Below, piece after piece: positions 7,701 to 15,694 of a stretch of 64,000 nucleotides of DNA. Origin of the DNA: Brevundimonas aurantiaca (lineage in GTDB: Bacteria > Pseudomonadota > Alphaproteobacteria > Caulobacterales > Caulobacteraceae); assembly GCF_014199955.1 (NCBI RefSeq), contig NZ_JACHOQ010000005.1, positions 118,813-182,812 of the forward strand, in the 5' to 3' direction. Within the stretch, counting starts at the first letter, position 1, and each line of letters opens with the position of its first letter. Under the pieces are notes generated by a model. That model was not told where the DNA came from. It was given only the letters and a program-made list of their open reading frames with translations, and made no database searches. The translations under genes and the position numbers were made by a program.

Positions 7701-8132
7701 ATGGCCAAGAAGATTCTCGGCTATATCAAGCTGCAAGTGCCGGCCGGTTCGGCCACGCCTTCGCCCCCGATCGGCCCGGCTCTGGGTCAGCGCGGCGTGA
7801 ACATCATGGGCTTCTGCAAGGAGTTCAATGCGCGCACCGAGAAGGAAGCCAAGGGCACCCCGCTTCCGACCGTCATCACCGTCTATCAGGACAAGTCGTT
7901 CACCTTCGTCACCAAGACGCCGCCGGCGACCTGGTACCTGAAACAGGCCACCGGCCTGAAGTCGGGCTCCAAGCTGGTCGGTCGTGAAGTGGCCGGCAAG
8001 ATCACCGTGGCCCAGCTGCGCGAGATCGCCGAGAAGAAGATGAAGGATCTGAACGCCAACGACCTGGACGCGGCGACCAAGATCATCGAAGGCTCCGCCC
8101 GCGCGATGGGCCTCGAAGTGGTGGAGGGCTAA
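7701..8132 (+). CDS. rplK: 50S ribosomal protein L11
   Basis: The 143-residue protein is full-length L11: [20 protein letters not shown] at the N-terminus, the proline-rich PPIGPALGQ loop that contacts the GTPase centre, and the C-terminal rRNA-binding domain with [17 protein letters not shown]11 forms the stalk base for elongation-factor binding and RelA activation. GGAGAG precedes the ATG. It is followed after four bases by rplA, and L1 may regulate both by binding their mRNA. Confidence 0.98.
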   Translation: MAKKILGYIKLQVPAGSATPSPPIGPALGQRGVNIMGFCKEFNARTEKEAKGTPLPTVITVYQDKSFTFVTKTPPATWYLKQATGLKSGSKLVGREVAGKITVAQLREIAEKKMKDLNANDLDAATKIIEGSARAMGLEVVEG

Positions 8133-8136
8133 GCAC

Positions 8137-8826
8137 ATGGCCAAGCAAACCAAGGCCCAGAAGGCCCGCACCGGCGTCACCCAAGACCTGCTGCCTTTCT
8201 CCGACGCCATCAAGCTGGCCAAGGAAAACGCCAAGGCCAAGTTCGACGAGTCCCTGGAAATCGCCGTCAACCTGGGCGTCGATCCGCGTCACGCCGACCA
8301 GCAGGTCCGCGGTGTGGTCAACCTGCCGTCCGGCACCGGCCGTGACGTCCGCGTCGCCGTCTTCGCCAAGGACGCCAAGGCCGCTGAAGCCGTCGCGGCC
8401 GGCGCCGAGCACGTCGGCGCCGAAGACCTGTACGAGAAGATCGCCGGCGGCTTCATGGAGTTCGACCGCGTGATCGCCTCGCCGGACATGATGGCCCTGG
8501 TCGGCCGTCTGGGTAAGGTGCTGGGCCCGCGCGGCCTGATGCCGAACCCCAAGGTCGGCACCGTGACCCCGAACGTCGCCCAGGCCGTCAAGGACGCCAA
8601 GGGCGGCGCGGTCGAGTTCCGCGTCGAGAAGGCGGGCATCGTCCACGCCGGCGTCGGCAAAGTCTCCTTCACCCAGGAAGCTCTGGAGGCCAACGTAAAG
8701 GCCATCGTGGACGCCCTGGTCCGCGCCAAGCCGTCGGGCGCCAAGGGCACCTATGTGAAGCGCATCAGCCTGTCGTCGACGATGGGCCCGGGCTTCAAGG
8801 TCGATCCGGCCTCGCTGGGCGCCTAG
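8137..8826 (+). CDS. rplA: 50S ribosomal protein L1
   Basis: The 229-residue protein has the L1 signature region, with [17 protein letters not shown] and [19 protein letters not shown]1 forms the mobile L1 stalk that releases E-site tRNA, and it represses its own operon in many bacteria. It is coupled to rplK by a four-base gap. Its TAG stop codon is the first three bases of the second 137-bp palindromic element, so the element forms the 3' untranslated region of the rplKA mRNA. Confidence 0.98.
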   Translation: MAKQTKAQKARTGVTQDLLPFSDAIKLAKENAKAKFDESLEIAVNLGVDPRHADQQVRGVVNLPSGTGRDVRVAVFAKDAKAAEAVAAGAEHVGAEDLYEKIAGGFMEFDRVIASPDMMALVGRLGKVLGPRGLMPNPKVGTVTPNVAQAVKDAKGGAVEFRVEKAGIVHAGVGKVSFTQEALEANVKAIVDALVRAKPSGAKGTYVKRISLSSTMGPGFKVDPASLGA

Positions 8827-8960
8827 AGCCTGATCCGTTGATGAGGAACCGCTTCGCGGTTCCGCTGAAACGGTGAATCAGGCTCCAGATTGAAGCGAGA
8901 GCATGATTCACGCTTCTGTCGGAACCGCGAAGCGGTTCCGTCCGAAACGATCATGCTCTA
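8824..8960. repeat. 137-bp palindromic intergenic element, copy 2
   Basis: The sequence matches copy 1 at 3030-3166 over its full length with only a handful of substitutions, some at paired or loop positions. It has the same two nested hairpins with GGAACCGC/GCGGTTCC cores. It begins inside the rplA stop codon and is followed 33 bp later by an intrinsic terminator. GANTC sites, the methylation target of CcrM in Caulobacterales, occur in it at GAATCAGG and GATTCACG. Confidence 0.9.
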
Positions 8961-8992
8961 AGCCGTCTGCGTCGAAAGACGATCGGTACGAA

Positions 8993-9025
8993 GAGCGGCG
9001 GGGAGCGATCCCCGCCGCTTTTTTC
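8993..9025 (+). terminator. Intrinsic terminator of rplKA
   Basis: The stem AGCGGCGGGG/CCCCGCCGCT, with a loop of about six bases, is followed by TTTTTTC. It ends the rplK-rplA unit and separates it from the DUF2059 gene. Confidence 0.92.
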
Positions 9026-9077
9026 TTGTCTCGAACCGGACGGCCCGGCAGGGTGGGCGTCTAACCGGGGGTTTAGG

Positions 9078-9605
9078 ATGAGACACGTTTTCGGCGGGCT
9101 GATGTTGGCCCTGACACTGTTCTGCGCGCCGGCCGCCCTGGCCGAGACGCGCGATGACGGCGCGGCGCGGCTGGCGCTCGCAAACAAGTTCGTCTCCTTG
9201 ATGCAAGGAGAGGAACTGGGCGCCGCCCTGGGTCAGATGACGTCGATGATGATGCCCGCCGAGCTCGAAGGCATGTCCGAAGATGAGGCCGCCAAGTTCC
9301 GTGCGGTCATGGGGGAGGTGACGGCGCGCATGATGCCGCGCATGTTCGAGGCCATGGCGCCGATCTACGCAGACATCTTCACTCTGGAAGAACTCCAGGC
9401 CCTGGTCGACTTCTATCAGAGCGACGTCGGCCGCTCCATGGTGACCAAGAGCTATCAAGCCGCGCCGCGTTTGGCGGAGGCGGTCCAGGCGATCATGCCG
9501 GAAATCATGGCCGAGATGGGCAATGTGCTCTGCGACGAGTTCGAATGCACAGCCGAACAGCGCCGTGAATTGAAGGCGGCGATGTCTCAAGCCGTGGGGC
9601 GGTGA
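9078..9605 (+). CDS. Secreted DUF2059-type protein
   Basis: The 175-residue product begins with a signal peptide (MRHVFGGLMLALTLFCAPAALA, cut after ALA-E). The mature part is helical and methionine-rich (MTSMMMPAELEGM). It carries the DUF2059 core in which the phrase FTLEELQALVDFYQSDVGRS recurs across the family. Two cysteines near the end (CDEFEC) may form a disulfide in the periplasm. DUF2059 has no established function. It stands between rplA and rplJ, breaking the usual ribosomal-protein order. Confidence 0.8.
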   Translation: MRHVFGGLMLALTLFCAPAALAETRDDGAARLALANKFVSLMQGEELGAALGQMTSMMMPAELEGMSEDEAAKFRAVMGEVTARMMPRMFEAMAPIYADIFTLEELQALVDFYQSDVGRSMVTKSYQAAPRLAEAVQAIMPEIMAEMGNVLCDEFECTAEQRRELKAAMSQAVGR

Positions 9606-9683
9606 TTTTCAGGCGACGATCACGGGGACTGTTTCACCTGTGACCTGGAAGACGGCGGCGGATCAAGACCCGCCGCCCAGCCC

Positions 9684-10292
9684 TCAATAGGCCGCGGTGA
9701 AACGCGATCGCGAGTGGTTGTGCTGCTCCAACTCATCCACCATGGCGATGGCGTAGTCGGCGAAGCTGATGCGGCTCTGTCCCTTGGCGTCGACGATCAA
9801 CTGATCGGTTCCCGTGCGGAAGACGCCCAGGCGCGGTCCTTCCTCGATGAAGGCCGCAGGGGAGAAGAAGGTCCAGTCGATTTCGGTCTCGCCCCGCAGA
9901 TCCTCCAGGAAGGCGACGCCGGGCAGGGCGTAGGGTTTGAATTCTTCCGGAAAATCGGGAGTGTCGATCAGGCGAAGACCCGGCGCGACCTCCAGGCTGC
10001 CCGCGCCGCCGGTGACCAGAAGGCGAGGCACGCCCGCAGTCTTCAGCGCCTGAAGCAGGGTCTCGGCCTTGATGTCGTGGTGCAGGGCGCTGATCACGGC
10101 GTCGCATCCCTTGATGAGGTTCGCCAAGGCCGCAGCGTCCGAGGCGTCGCCCCCAAGCGCCGTCACGCCGGGCGCTACGGGAATGGCTTCCGGCTTGCGG
10201 GCGATCGCCACGACTGAATGGCCGCGAGAGGCCAGCTCCTTGGTGATTTCCGATCCGGCGCGACCGCTGGCGCCCAAGACTGCGATCTTCAT
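9684..10292 (-). CDS. NAD(P)H-binding NmrA/SDR-like protein
   Basis: The 202-residue protein opens with the dinucleotide-binding motif MKIAVLGASGRAGSEITKEL and continues with VVAIARKPEAI and LLVTGGAGSLEV. This is the atypical short-chain/NmrA-like group often annotated as NAD(P)-dependent oxidoreductase. I chose the ATG at 10292, which has GGAG six bases upstream; the frame stays open to 10358 but that part overlaps the operator. It is transcribed divergently from the HxlR regulator, which probably controls it. The substrate is unknown; quinone or redox-stress roles are typical of such pairs. Confidence 0.85.
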   Translation of the reverse strand: MKIAVLGASGRAGSEITKELASRGHSVVAIARKPEAIPVAPGVTALGGDASDAAALANLIKGCDAVISALHHDIKAETLLQALKTAGVPRLLVTGGAGSLEVAPGLRLIDTPDFPEEFKPYALPGVAFLEDLRGETEIDWTFFSPAAFIEEGPRLGVFRTGTDQLIVDAKGQSRISFADYAIAMVDELEQHNHSRSRFTAAY

Positions 10293-10305
10293 GAAAGTCT
10301 CCATA

Positions 10306-10389
10306 GGTTTCCAATGGAGACCAGGTGCGTTATGGAAATCGGCTATGCAAGACGGCACCTTTCTCTCACCTGGTCACCCACTGGAAACC
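10306..10389. promoter_or_regulatory. 22-bp inverted repeat in the divergent HxlR/oxidoreductase promoter
   Basis: The arm GGTTTCCAATGGAGACCAGG starts at 10306, and its near-exact complement, CACCTGGT...ACTGGAAACC, lies at 10367-10389. About 39 bp separates the arms. Each arm contains a TTTCCAnTGGA-like dyad. The right arm lies within the first codons of the HxlR gene as called. It is probably the HxlR operator. Confidence 0.6.
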
Positions 10390-10755
10390 CGACTGCGCGG
10401 CGACGTCTTTTGCGCCGCCTGTCCGACGCGCCAGCTCCTGGATCGGATCGCCGACAAATGGAGCACCCTGATCCTGATCGTCCTGGGCGACGGGCCGATG
10501 CGTTTCAATGCGCTGAGGCATAGGATCGACGGCGTGTCCCAAAAGATGTTGAGCCAGACCCTGAAGGCCCTGGAGCGCGACGGGCTGGTCTCCCGATCAG
10601 TCGCGCCGACCGTGCCGGTCTCCGTAACCTACGCCATGACGCCCCTGGGCCGATCGCTTCTGGCGGCTCTGCAGTCGATGATAGACTGGGCGGAGACCCA
10701 TATGGACGAGGTGGAGGCGGCCCAGGCCGCCTATGACGGGCGCGACCGTCCCTGA
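10345..10755 (+). CDS. HxlR-family transcriptional regulator
   Basis: The 136-residue protein has the HxlR layout: a conserved cysteine-proline pair (FCAACPTRQLLDRI), KWSTLILIVLGDGPMRFNAL, and a winged helix with GVSQKMLSQTLKALERDGLV. The cysteine before the proline is the redox- or electrophile-sensing residue in several relatives. The ATG at 10345 gives about 24 residues before the CP pair, which is normal. It lies divergent to the NAD(P)H-binding gene, the classic arrangement for HxlR control of a neighbouring oxidoreductase. Confidence 0.9.
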   Translation: MQDGTFLSPGHPLETRLRGDVFCAACPTRQLLDRIADKWSTLILIVLGDGPMRFNALRHRIDGVSQKMLSQTLKALERDGLVSRSVAPTVPVSVTYAMTPLGRSLLAALQSMIDWAETHMDEVEAAQAAYDGRDRP

Positions 10756-10844
10756 GTTCCGCGGACCTGGTCGAACTCTTTTCGTCATCGCTTCGAACGG
10801 CGCCGCTCCGGCGGCGTTGTAGGCAGGCGAAACAAGGGAAGCGA

Positions 10845-11930
10845 ATGTTCGGTTTGGGAAGAGCGGCGCACGGCGCGTCGGCGAATGAGGGCGGACGCGA
10901 TCCCTGGAGGGGAAGGCTGGCCTTCGGCGCCGTGATGCTGGTGGGCGTCTATTTCGCCGGCCAGCTGATTGTCACGCTACACACCCTATGGTTGTTGATT
11001 TTCGGTGCAATTCTGGCCGCGGTCGTTCTGAGGGCCCTAGCCGACCCCATCGTCCGGTGGTTCAAGCTGCCCGATCCGGCTGCGGTTCTGCTGTCCCTGT
11101 TGATCGTCATTTCGATCCTGGCGGGGGTTCTGACCCTCTTTGGCGCCCAGATCGCCGAACAGATCGCGGCCCTTGTGGCGGTGCTGCCTCAGGGCTGGGA
11201 TCGGGTGCAGTCCTGGATCCAGGCCCAGCCCTACGCCGCCCAACTGCTGGACCAGCTGAAGAGTCTGGGCGGACAGACGGGGCAGGCGCTGCAAGTGGCG
11301 CAGAAGTTCGCAATGGGCTTCGCCTCCGGGGCCACCACCTTGGTTCTGGTGATGGTGGCCGGGGTTTTCCTGGCCATCGAGCCCGCCAAATCCCGCGAGG
11401 GTCTTCTGTCCCTGGCTCCCAAGACTCACCGGCCTCGCTTGCGCGAGGTGCTGAACAGCTGCGGCCGCGCCTTGAAGGGCTGGTTGAAGGCGCAGCTGTT
11501 CTCCATGGTGCTGGTCGGGGTCTTGACGGGTACGGGACTGGCGCTGATCGGCGTGCCCTCGGCGGTGGGTCTGGGGCTGCTGACGGGCGTGGCGCAGTTC
11601 GTGCCGATCGTCGGCCCCATCGTCTCCACCATCCCGGCGGTCCTGGTGGGCGCGACCCAGGGCTGGGAGACCGCCTTGATGACCCTGGGGCTTTACGTCG
11701 CCGTTTCCCAGCTGGAGAGCAACTTCATCACCCCCATGGTGCAGAAGAACGTCGCCAATCTGCCGGTGGTCCTGGGCATCTTCGCCGTCGTGGGCATAGG
11801 AACGCTTTTCGGGCCGCTGGGGGTCCTGTTCGCAACGCCCCTGGCCCTCGTTCTGCACACCGTCATCACCATGATTTACCGACAGGACATTCTGGGCGAC
11901 GAGGAGGCGACGGCGCCTGGCCAAACCTGA
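10845..11930 (+). CDS. AI-2E family (PerM/UPF0118) membrane transporter
   Basis: The 361-residue protein has about eight membrane segments in the AI-2E/PerM pattern. An N-terminal pair spans 25-75. A large polar domain follows (QGWDRVQSWIQAQP to AKSREGLLSLAPK). The conserved C-terminal block includes GVAQFVPIVGPIVSTIPAV and LESNFITPMVQKN. The family includes exporters of autoinducer-2 and sodium/proton antiporters, so the substrate is open. AAGGGAAGCGA precedes the ATG. It is a stand-alone gene between HxlR and Nudix. Confidence 0.88.
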   Translation: MFGLGRAAHGASANEGGRDPWRGRLAFGAVMLVGVYFAGQLIVTLHTLWLLIFGAILAAVVLRALADPIVRWFKLPDPAAVLLSLLIVISILAGVLTLFGAQIAEQIAALVAVLPQGWDRVQSWIQAQPYAAQLLDQLKSLGGQTGQALQVAQKFAMGFASGATTLVLVMVAGVFLAIEPAKSREGLLSLAPKTHRPRLREVLNSCGRALKGWLKAQLFSMVLVGVLTGTGLALIGVPSAVGLGLLTGVAQFVPIVGPIVSTIPAVLVGATQGWETALMTLGLYVAVSQLESNFITPMVQKNVANLPVVLGIFAVVGIGTLFGPLGVLFATPLALVLHTVITMIYRQDILGDEEATAPGQT

Positions 11931-12091
11931 TTCCTTATCGGGCTTACCAGTGTCTTGACGCCGCTTGCTGGATGACGTTTGGGAAGATGTGGTCGATCGA
12001 CCGTCTTGGTACGGATGGTCGGGCGAGCCGGGGACGAGGCAAGGGGTCTCGGCCGGTCTTTCGGCCTTCTGCGGTGGAAGGGATCTGACGT

Positions 12092-12553
12092 ATGGCCAGC
12101 GGAGCCAAGCGCACGGCGCGCTCGGAAATGCGTCAGGTGGCGGCCCTGCCCTGGCGGGTGGAGGAGGGCGAGCGCCGAATCCTCATGATCACGTCGCGCC
12201 AGACCGGACGCTGGGTCATACCCAAGGGCGGCCGTATGGCCGGCAAGACCGACGCCCAGGCGGCGGTGCAGGAGGCTCTGGAGGAGGCGGGCGTCAAGGG
12301 GGCGGTCGAAGACGCGCCCATCGGCGTCTTTCGCTACGCCAAGACCCTGAAGGACGGGGGGCAGCGCAAATGCGTGGTCTCCGTCTATCCGCTGCAGGTG
12401 CTGATCCAGCTCGGAGCCTGGCCTGAGGACCATCAGCGCCAGCGGCGATGGATGACGCCGCAAGCCGCGGCGGCGGCGGTCAACGAACCGGATCTGGCCG
12501 CCTTGATCCTCGAATTCGCCGCAACCCTGCCGACGGACGAACAGCCGGCTTGA
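12092..12553 (+). CDS. Nudix hydrolase, DIPP-like, with altered Nudix box
   Basis: The 153-residue protein has the Nudix fold pattern with ALPWRV, RWVIPKGGRM and a Nudix box GGRMAGKTDAQAAVQEALEE. Against the consensus G-x5-E-x7-RE-x2-EE-x-G, the first glutamate is lysine and the arginine is glutamine, while the metal-binding EE pair is kept. Similar deviations are common in the diphosphoinositol-polyphosphate-type subfamily of alphaproteobacteria. It probably hydrolyses a nucleoside-diphosphate-linked or polyphosphate substrate. It sits alone upstream of the rplJ leader. Confidence 0.85.
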   Translation: MASGAKRTARSEMRQVAALPWRVEEGERRILMITSRQTGRWVIPKGGRMAGKTDAQAAVQEALEEAGVKGAVEDAPIGVFRYAKTLKDGGQRKCVVSVYPLQVLIQLGAWPEDHQRQRRWMTPQAAAAAVNEPDLAALILEFAATLPTDEQPA

Positions 12554-12856
12554 TTTCGCCGGGCCGCGCCTGTATGAGCGCGCTTTCCCGTCACAGGTTC
12601 ACGCCTTTGACGGTCCTGTCCGAGAACTTCGGGGCGTGGGGGTCACCCAGGCCGTAACTGTCAGAGAGCCCTCTGGCGCCGTGGGGAGATGGGGACGCGA
12701 CCTTGCCGATGTCAGCCCGCATTCCGGGACGGACGCCGTCAGACGCATCCTTCGGACAATAAGACCGGCCTGAACGCTTCGCAGCGATGCGCGGCGCCTC
12801 GGCCAATCCGCCGTCGGGAATAAGCCCGGCGGCGAATACCAAGACTGGAGACCGCA
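12554..12856 (+). promoter_or_regulatory. rplJ leader region (probable L10 autoregulatory leader)
   Basis: This 303-bp stretch before rplJ contains no convincing gene but several strong hairpins. One is the pair CGGGACGGACGCCGTC, and another is GCCGGCGG/CCGCCGGG-like pairing near 12820-12835. In many bacteria L10(L12)4 binds a structured rplJ leader to repress rplJL. Position and structure suggest the same here, but I could not fold it or match it to a covariance model. The promoter was not pinned down. Confidence 0.5.
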
Positions 12857-13372
12857 ATGGACCGCGCACAAAAGGCCGAGTCGATCGAGACGCTCAAGGG
12901 CGTGTTCGCCGACGCCGGCTCCGTGGTCGTGACCCACAACCTGGGTCTGACCGTTGCGGAAATGGAAGATCTGCGCGGCCGTCTTCGCAAAGAAGGCGGC
13001 GCGTTCAAGGTGGTCAAGAACCGCCTGGCGCTGAAGGCGCTCGAAGCCGAAGAAGGCAGCGGCTACCACGGCCTGTTCAAGGGCCCCGTGGGCATCGCCT
13101 ATGCTGAGAACCCGGGCACGGCCGCCAAGGTCGCCACCGAGTTCGCCAAGGCCAATGATCGCTTCAAGATCATCGGCGGCTTCATGGGCGAAACCGTCGT
13201 CGATCAGAAGGGTGTCGAGGCTCTCGCGAAACTCCCGACGCTCGACGAAGTCCGCGCTCAGCTCATCGGCCTGCTCAATGCGCCCGCGACCAAGGTCGCC
13301 GGCGTGCTGCAAGCGCCCGCCGGTCAGCTGGCTCGCGTGTTCAACGCCTACGCCACCAAGGAAGCCGCGTAA
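12857..13372 (+). CDS. rplJ: 50S ribosomal protein L10
   Basis: The 171-residue protein matches L10. The N-terminal rRNA-binding domain contains MDRAQKAESIETLKGVFADA and RGRLRKEGGAFKVVKNRLA. A C-terminal helix, ending with GQLARVFNAYATKEA, anchors L7/L12 dimers. GGAGACCGCA precedes the ATG. It is followed 62 bp later by rplL. The pair is separated from rplKA by about 4 kb of unrelated genes. Confidence 0.98.
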   Translation: MDRAQKAESIETLKGVFADAGSVVVTHNLGLTVAEMEDLRGRLRKEGGAFKVVKNRLALKALEAEEGSGYHGLFKGPVGIAYAENPGTAAKVATEFAKANDRFKIIGGFMGETVVDQKGVEALAKLPTLDEVRAQLIGLLNAPATKVAGVLQAPAGQLARVFNAYATKEAA

Positions 13373-13434
13373 GCGGCGGACCCTTTCATCTCTGCATCAT
13401 TCTCTGAAACCAATCCTCCGAAGGAAAACTGACA

Positions 13435-13821
13435 ATGGCCGACCTCGCCAAGATCGTCGAAGACCTGTCCGCGCTTACCGTTCTGGAAGCCGCTGAACTC
13501 TCCAAGCTGCTGGAAGAAAAGTGGGGCGTTTCCGCCGCCGCTCCGGTCGCCATGGCCATGCCGGCCGGCGGCGGCGCCGCTGCTCCGGCTGAAGCCGCTG
13601 AAGAGCAAACCGAGTTCACCGTCGTCCTGGTCGACGGCGGCGACAAGAAGATCAACGTCATCAAGGAAGTCCGCGGCGTCCGTTCGGACCTGGGTCTGAA
13701 GGAAGCCAAGGACCTGGTCGAAGGCGCTCCGCAGAACGTCGTCGAGAACGTCTCCAAGCAACAAGCCGACGAGATCGCCAAGAAGCTGACGGAAGCCGGC
13801 GCCAAGGTCCAGATCAAGTAA
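13435..13821 (+). CDS. rplL: 50S ribosomal protein L7/L12
   Basis: The 128-residue protein has the dimerising N-terminal domain ([20 protein letters not shown]), an Ala/Pro/Gly-rich hinge around 35-55, and the factor-binding C-terminal domain with [25 protein letters not shown] lies before the ATG. It ends with a terminator, so rpoB is transcribed from a separate promoter, unlike the rplJL-rpoBC operon of enterics. Confidence 0.98.
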   Translation: MADLAKIVEDLSALTVLEAAELSKLLEEKWGVSAAAPVAMAMPAGGGAAAPAEAAEEQTEFTVVLVDGGDKKINVIKEVRGVRSDLGLKEAKDLVEGAPQNVVENVSKQQADEIAKKLTEAGAKVQIK

Positions 13822-13853
13822 TCTGGGTCTCAGCTCCGCTGAAGATCGGAAAG

Positions 13854-13881
13854 GCCCGGCGGGAAACCGCCGGGCTTTTTT
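13854..13881 (+). terminator. Intrinsic terminator of rplJL
   Basis: The stem GCCCGGCGG/CCGCCGGGC, with loop GAAA, is followed by six Ts, 33 bp after the rplL stop. Confidence 0.95.
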
Positions 13882-13945
13882 GTTGGCCTACCGCGCTTCG
13901 CGCTGCTTGAGGCCCGTTAGCGCTATGGCTGGGGCCTAGTCCGTA

Positions 13946-14875
13946 TCAGTTCTGCGGGCGTGTCCGCGCGGCGAAGAAGGCCCACATGGCGTCGTTGTCG
14001 GCGACCCAGCTGTGGCCCCCGCCGGCGGTGATGCGGCCGACGACGTCGGCGCCGTCTCGGCAGGCGGCATAGCCTTCTTCATAGACCTGGGCCGTGACCC
14101 AGACGGTGGGACGCGGGGCCGCGCAGCCGTTCAACTGGGCCCAGCGCTGTTCGGCCGCATGCATGGTGTAGCTCCAATATGGGGCGCCGCCGCCCTGGAT
14201 CGGATTGGTGGTGTCGGCGTCGCCGGCGAAGGCCATCACCGGCATGGGGCGCGACGGCCGGCAGGTGGCGGGATCAGGGCGCTGAGGATCACGCCGATCG
14301 GGCCGTCCGGCGCGCAGCCCGACCACGGGAGCGATGGCGGCGAACCGGTCCGCGGCCGCGCAGCCCAGCCAGGAGGTCATCCGGCCGCCGCCCGACAGGC
14401 CGGTCGCATAGACCCTCGACCGATCGACACAGCCCTGATCGGCCAGGGCGTCGATGGTCTCGGTCATGAAGGCCACGTCGTCGGCGTCGTTCGGGCCGGG
14501 AATCTTTCCGGCTATGGTGGGCACGCCCGGCACGTTCCAGACGAAGCCGCGCTCCACCGGAATGCCGCCGTCGGGCGCAATGACGATGAAGCCGTGCCGA
14601 TCCGCCGTCTCGGCCAGCCGCGACGACGCCAGAATTTCGGCGCCCGTGCCGCCGCTGCCGTGCAGCAGAAAGACCAGGGGGGCGGGGCGCTGCGGATCGA
14701 AACCGCGCGGCGTGTGAATCTGCACCGTGCGCCCAGTCTGGCCCAGCGTTTGGCCCATCGTCCGGGTTTGAGTCGCGCCCGCCGGCCCCAAGGCGCAATC
14801 GGCCCTGGCGGCTGAGCCGAACGCCAGAACGCCCGTCAGCAGGGGCACGACCAGGGCCGCGATCCAAGCTTTCAT
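13946..14875 (-). CDS. Secreted PHB-depolymerase-family esterase (LpqC type)
   Basis: The 309-residue protein starts with a signal peptide (MKAWIAALVVPLLTGVLAFG, cut near ARA-D). It has an alpha/beta-hydrolase fold with oxyanion motif LLHGSGG, nucleophile Ser161 in ATGLSGGGRM, Asp219 in FAGDAD and His288 in GGGHSW. Several cysteines (C27, C149, C172, C205, C251, C272) suggest disulfides in the periplasm. I chose the ATG at 14875, which has GGAGAC upstream; the frame extends to 14971 without a signal-like start. The family includes poly(3-hydroxybutyrate) depolymerases and feruloyl esterases, so the substrate is uncertain. Confidence 0.88.
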   Translation of the reverse strand: MKAWIAALVVPLLTGVLAFGSAARADCALGPAGATQTRTMGQTLGQTGRTVQIHTPRGFDPQRPAPLVFLLHGSGGTGAEILASSRLAETADRHGFIVIAPDGGIPVERGFVWNVPGVPTIAGKIPGPNDADDVAFMTETIDALADQGCVDRSRVYATGLSGGGRMTSWLGCAAADRFAAIAPVVGLRAGRPDRRDPQRPDPATCRPSRPMPVMAFAGDADTTNPIQGGGAPYWSYTMHAAEQRWAQLNGCAAPRPTVWVTAQVYEEGYAACRDGADVVGRITAGGGHSWVADNDAMWAFFAARTRPQN

Positions 14876-14999
14876 GCCGTCCGTCTCCGTTGGGGTGGGG
14901 GAGGCGGCAGGCTTGCCCCAGCCGGGCAGGCCTCGCAAGCGCGGCCTTGGCGGATCGGTTCGGCTTCCCATCTGTTACGCCTGAAAAGGAGCCCCCGAA

Positions 15000-15680
15000 A
15001 TGAAGATCCTGATGGTGCTGACCTCGCACGACCAGCTCGGCGACACCGGCAAGAAGACCGGTTTCTGGCTGGAGGAACTGGCCGCCCCCTATTATGCGCT
15101 CAAGGACGCCGGGGCCGAGATCGTCCTGGCCTCGCCCAAGGGCGGTCAGCCGCCGCTGGACCCCAAGAGCGACGATCCCGACGCCCAGACCGAGGACACG
15201 CGCCGCTTCAAGGCCGATGCCGAGGCCCAGGCCGCCCTGGCCTCGACCGTCGAACTGTCCTCGGTCAAGGCCGAGGACTTCGACGCCGTCTTCTATCCGG
15301 GCGGTCACGGCCCTCTTTGGGATCTCGCCAACGATCCCGCCTCGATCGCCCTGATCGAAGCCTTCGCCAAGGCGGGCAAGCCGACGGGCCTGGTCTGTCA
15401 CGCGCCCGGCGTTCTGAAGTCGGTCAACGGGCCGGACGGACAGCCGCTGGTCAACGGCCGCAAGGTGACAGGCTTCACCAATACCGAGGAGGAGGCTGTC
15501 GGCCTGACGGCCGTGGTGCCCTTCCTGGTCGAGAACGTGCTGAGCGCCAACGGCGGCGACTATTCGCGCGGCCCCGACTGGGGCTCCCATGTCGTCGTGG
15601 ACGGCAAGCTGGTTACCGGTCAGAACCCCGCCTCCTCGCGCGACGCGGCGGAGGCCCTGCTGCAACTGCTGAAGTCCTGA
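15000..15680 (+). CDS. Type 1 glutamine amidotransferase-like DJ-1/PfpI protein (Hsp31-like)
   Basis: The 226-residue protein has the full triad region of the Hsp31/glyoxalase III-like branch: Glu25 in GFWLEEL, Cys133 in GLVCHAPGVL followed by His134, and the conserved FYPGGHGPLWDL. Members act as methylglyoxal glyoxalases, deglycases or chaperones. Unlike the DJ-1-like protein at 3376, the nucleophile is intact. AAAGGAG sits just before the ATG. The gene is divergent from the esterase at 13946 and convergent with the lipoprotein hydrolase. Confidence 0.9.
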   Translation: MKILMVLTSHDQLGDTGKKTGFWLEELAAPYYALKDAGAEIVLASPKGGQPPLDPKSDDPDAQTEDTRRFKADAEAQAALASTVELSSVKAEDFDAVFYPGGHGPLWDLANDPASIALIEAFAKAGKPTGLVCHAPGVLKSVNGPDGQPLVNGRKVTGFTNTEEEAVGLTAVVPFLVENVLSANGGDYSRGPDWGSHVVVDGKLVTGQNPASSRDAAEALLQLLKS

Positions 15681-15694
15681 GACTTAGGGGCCCG

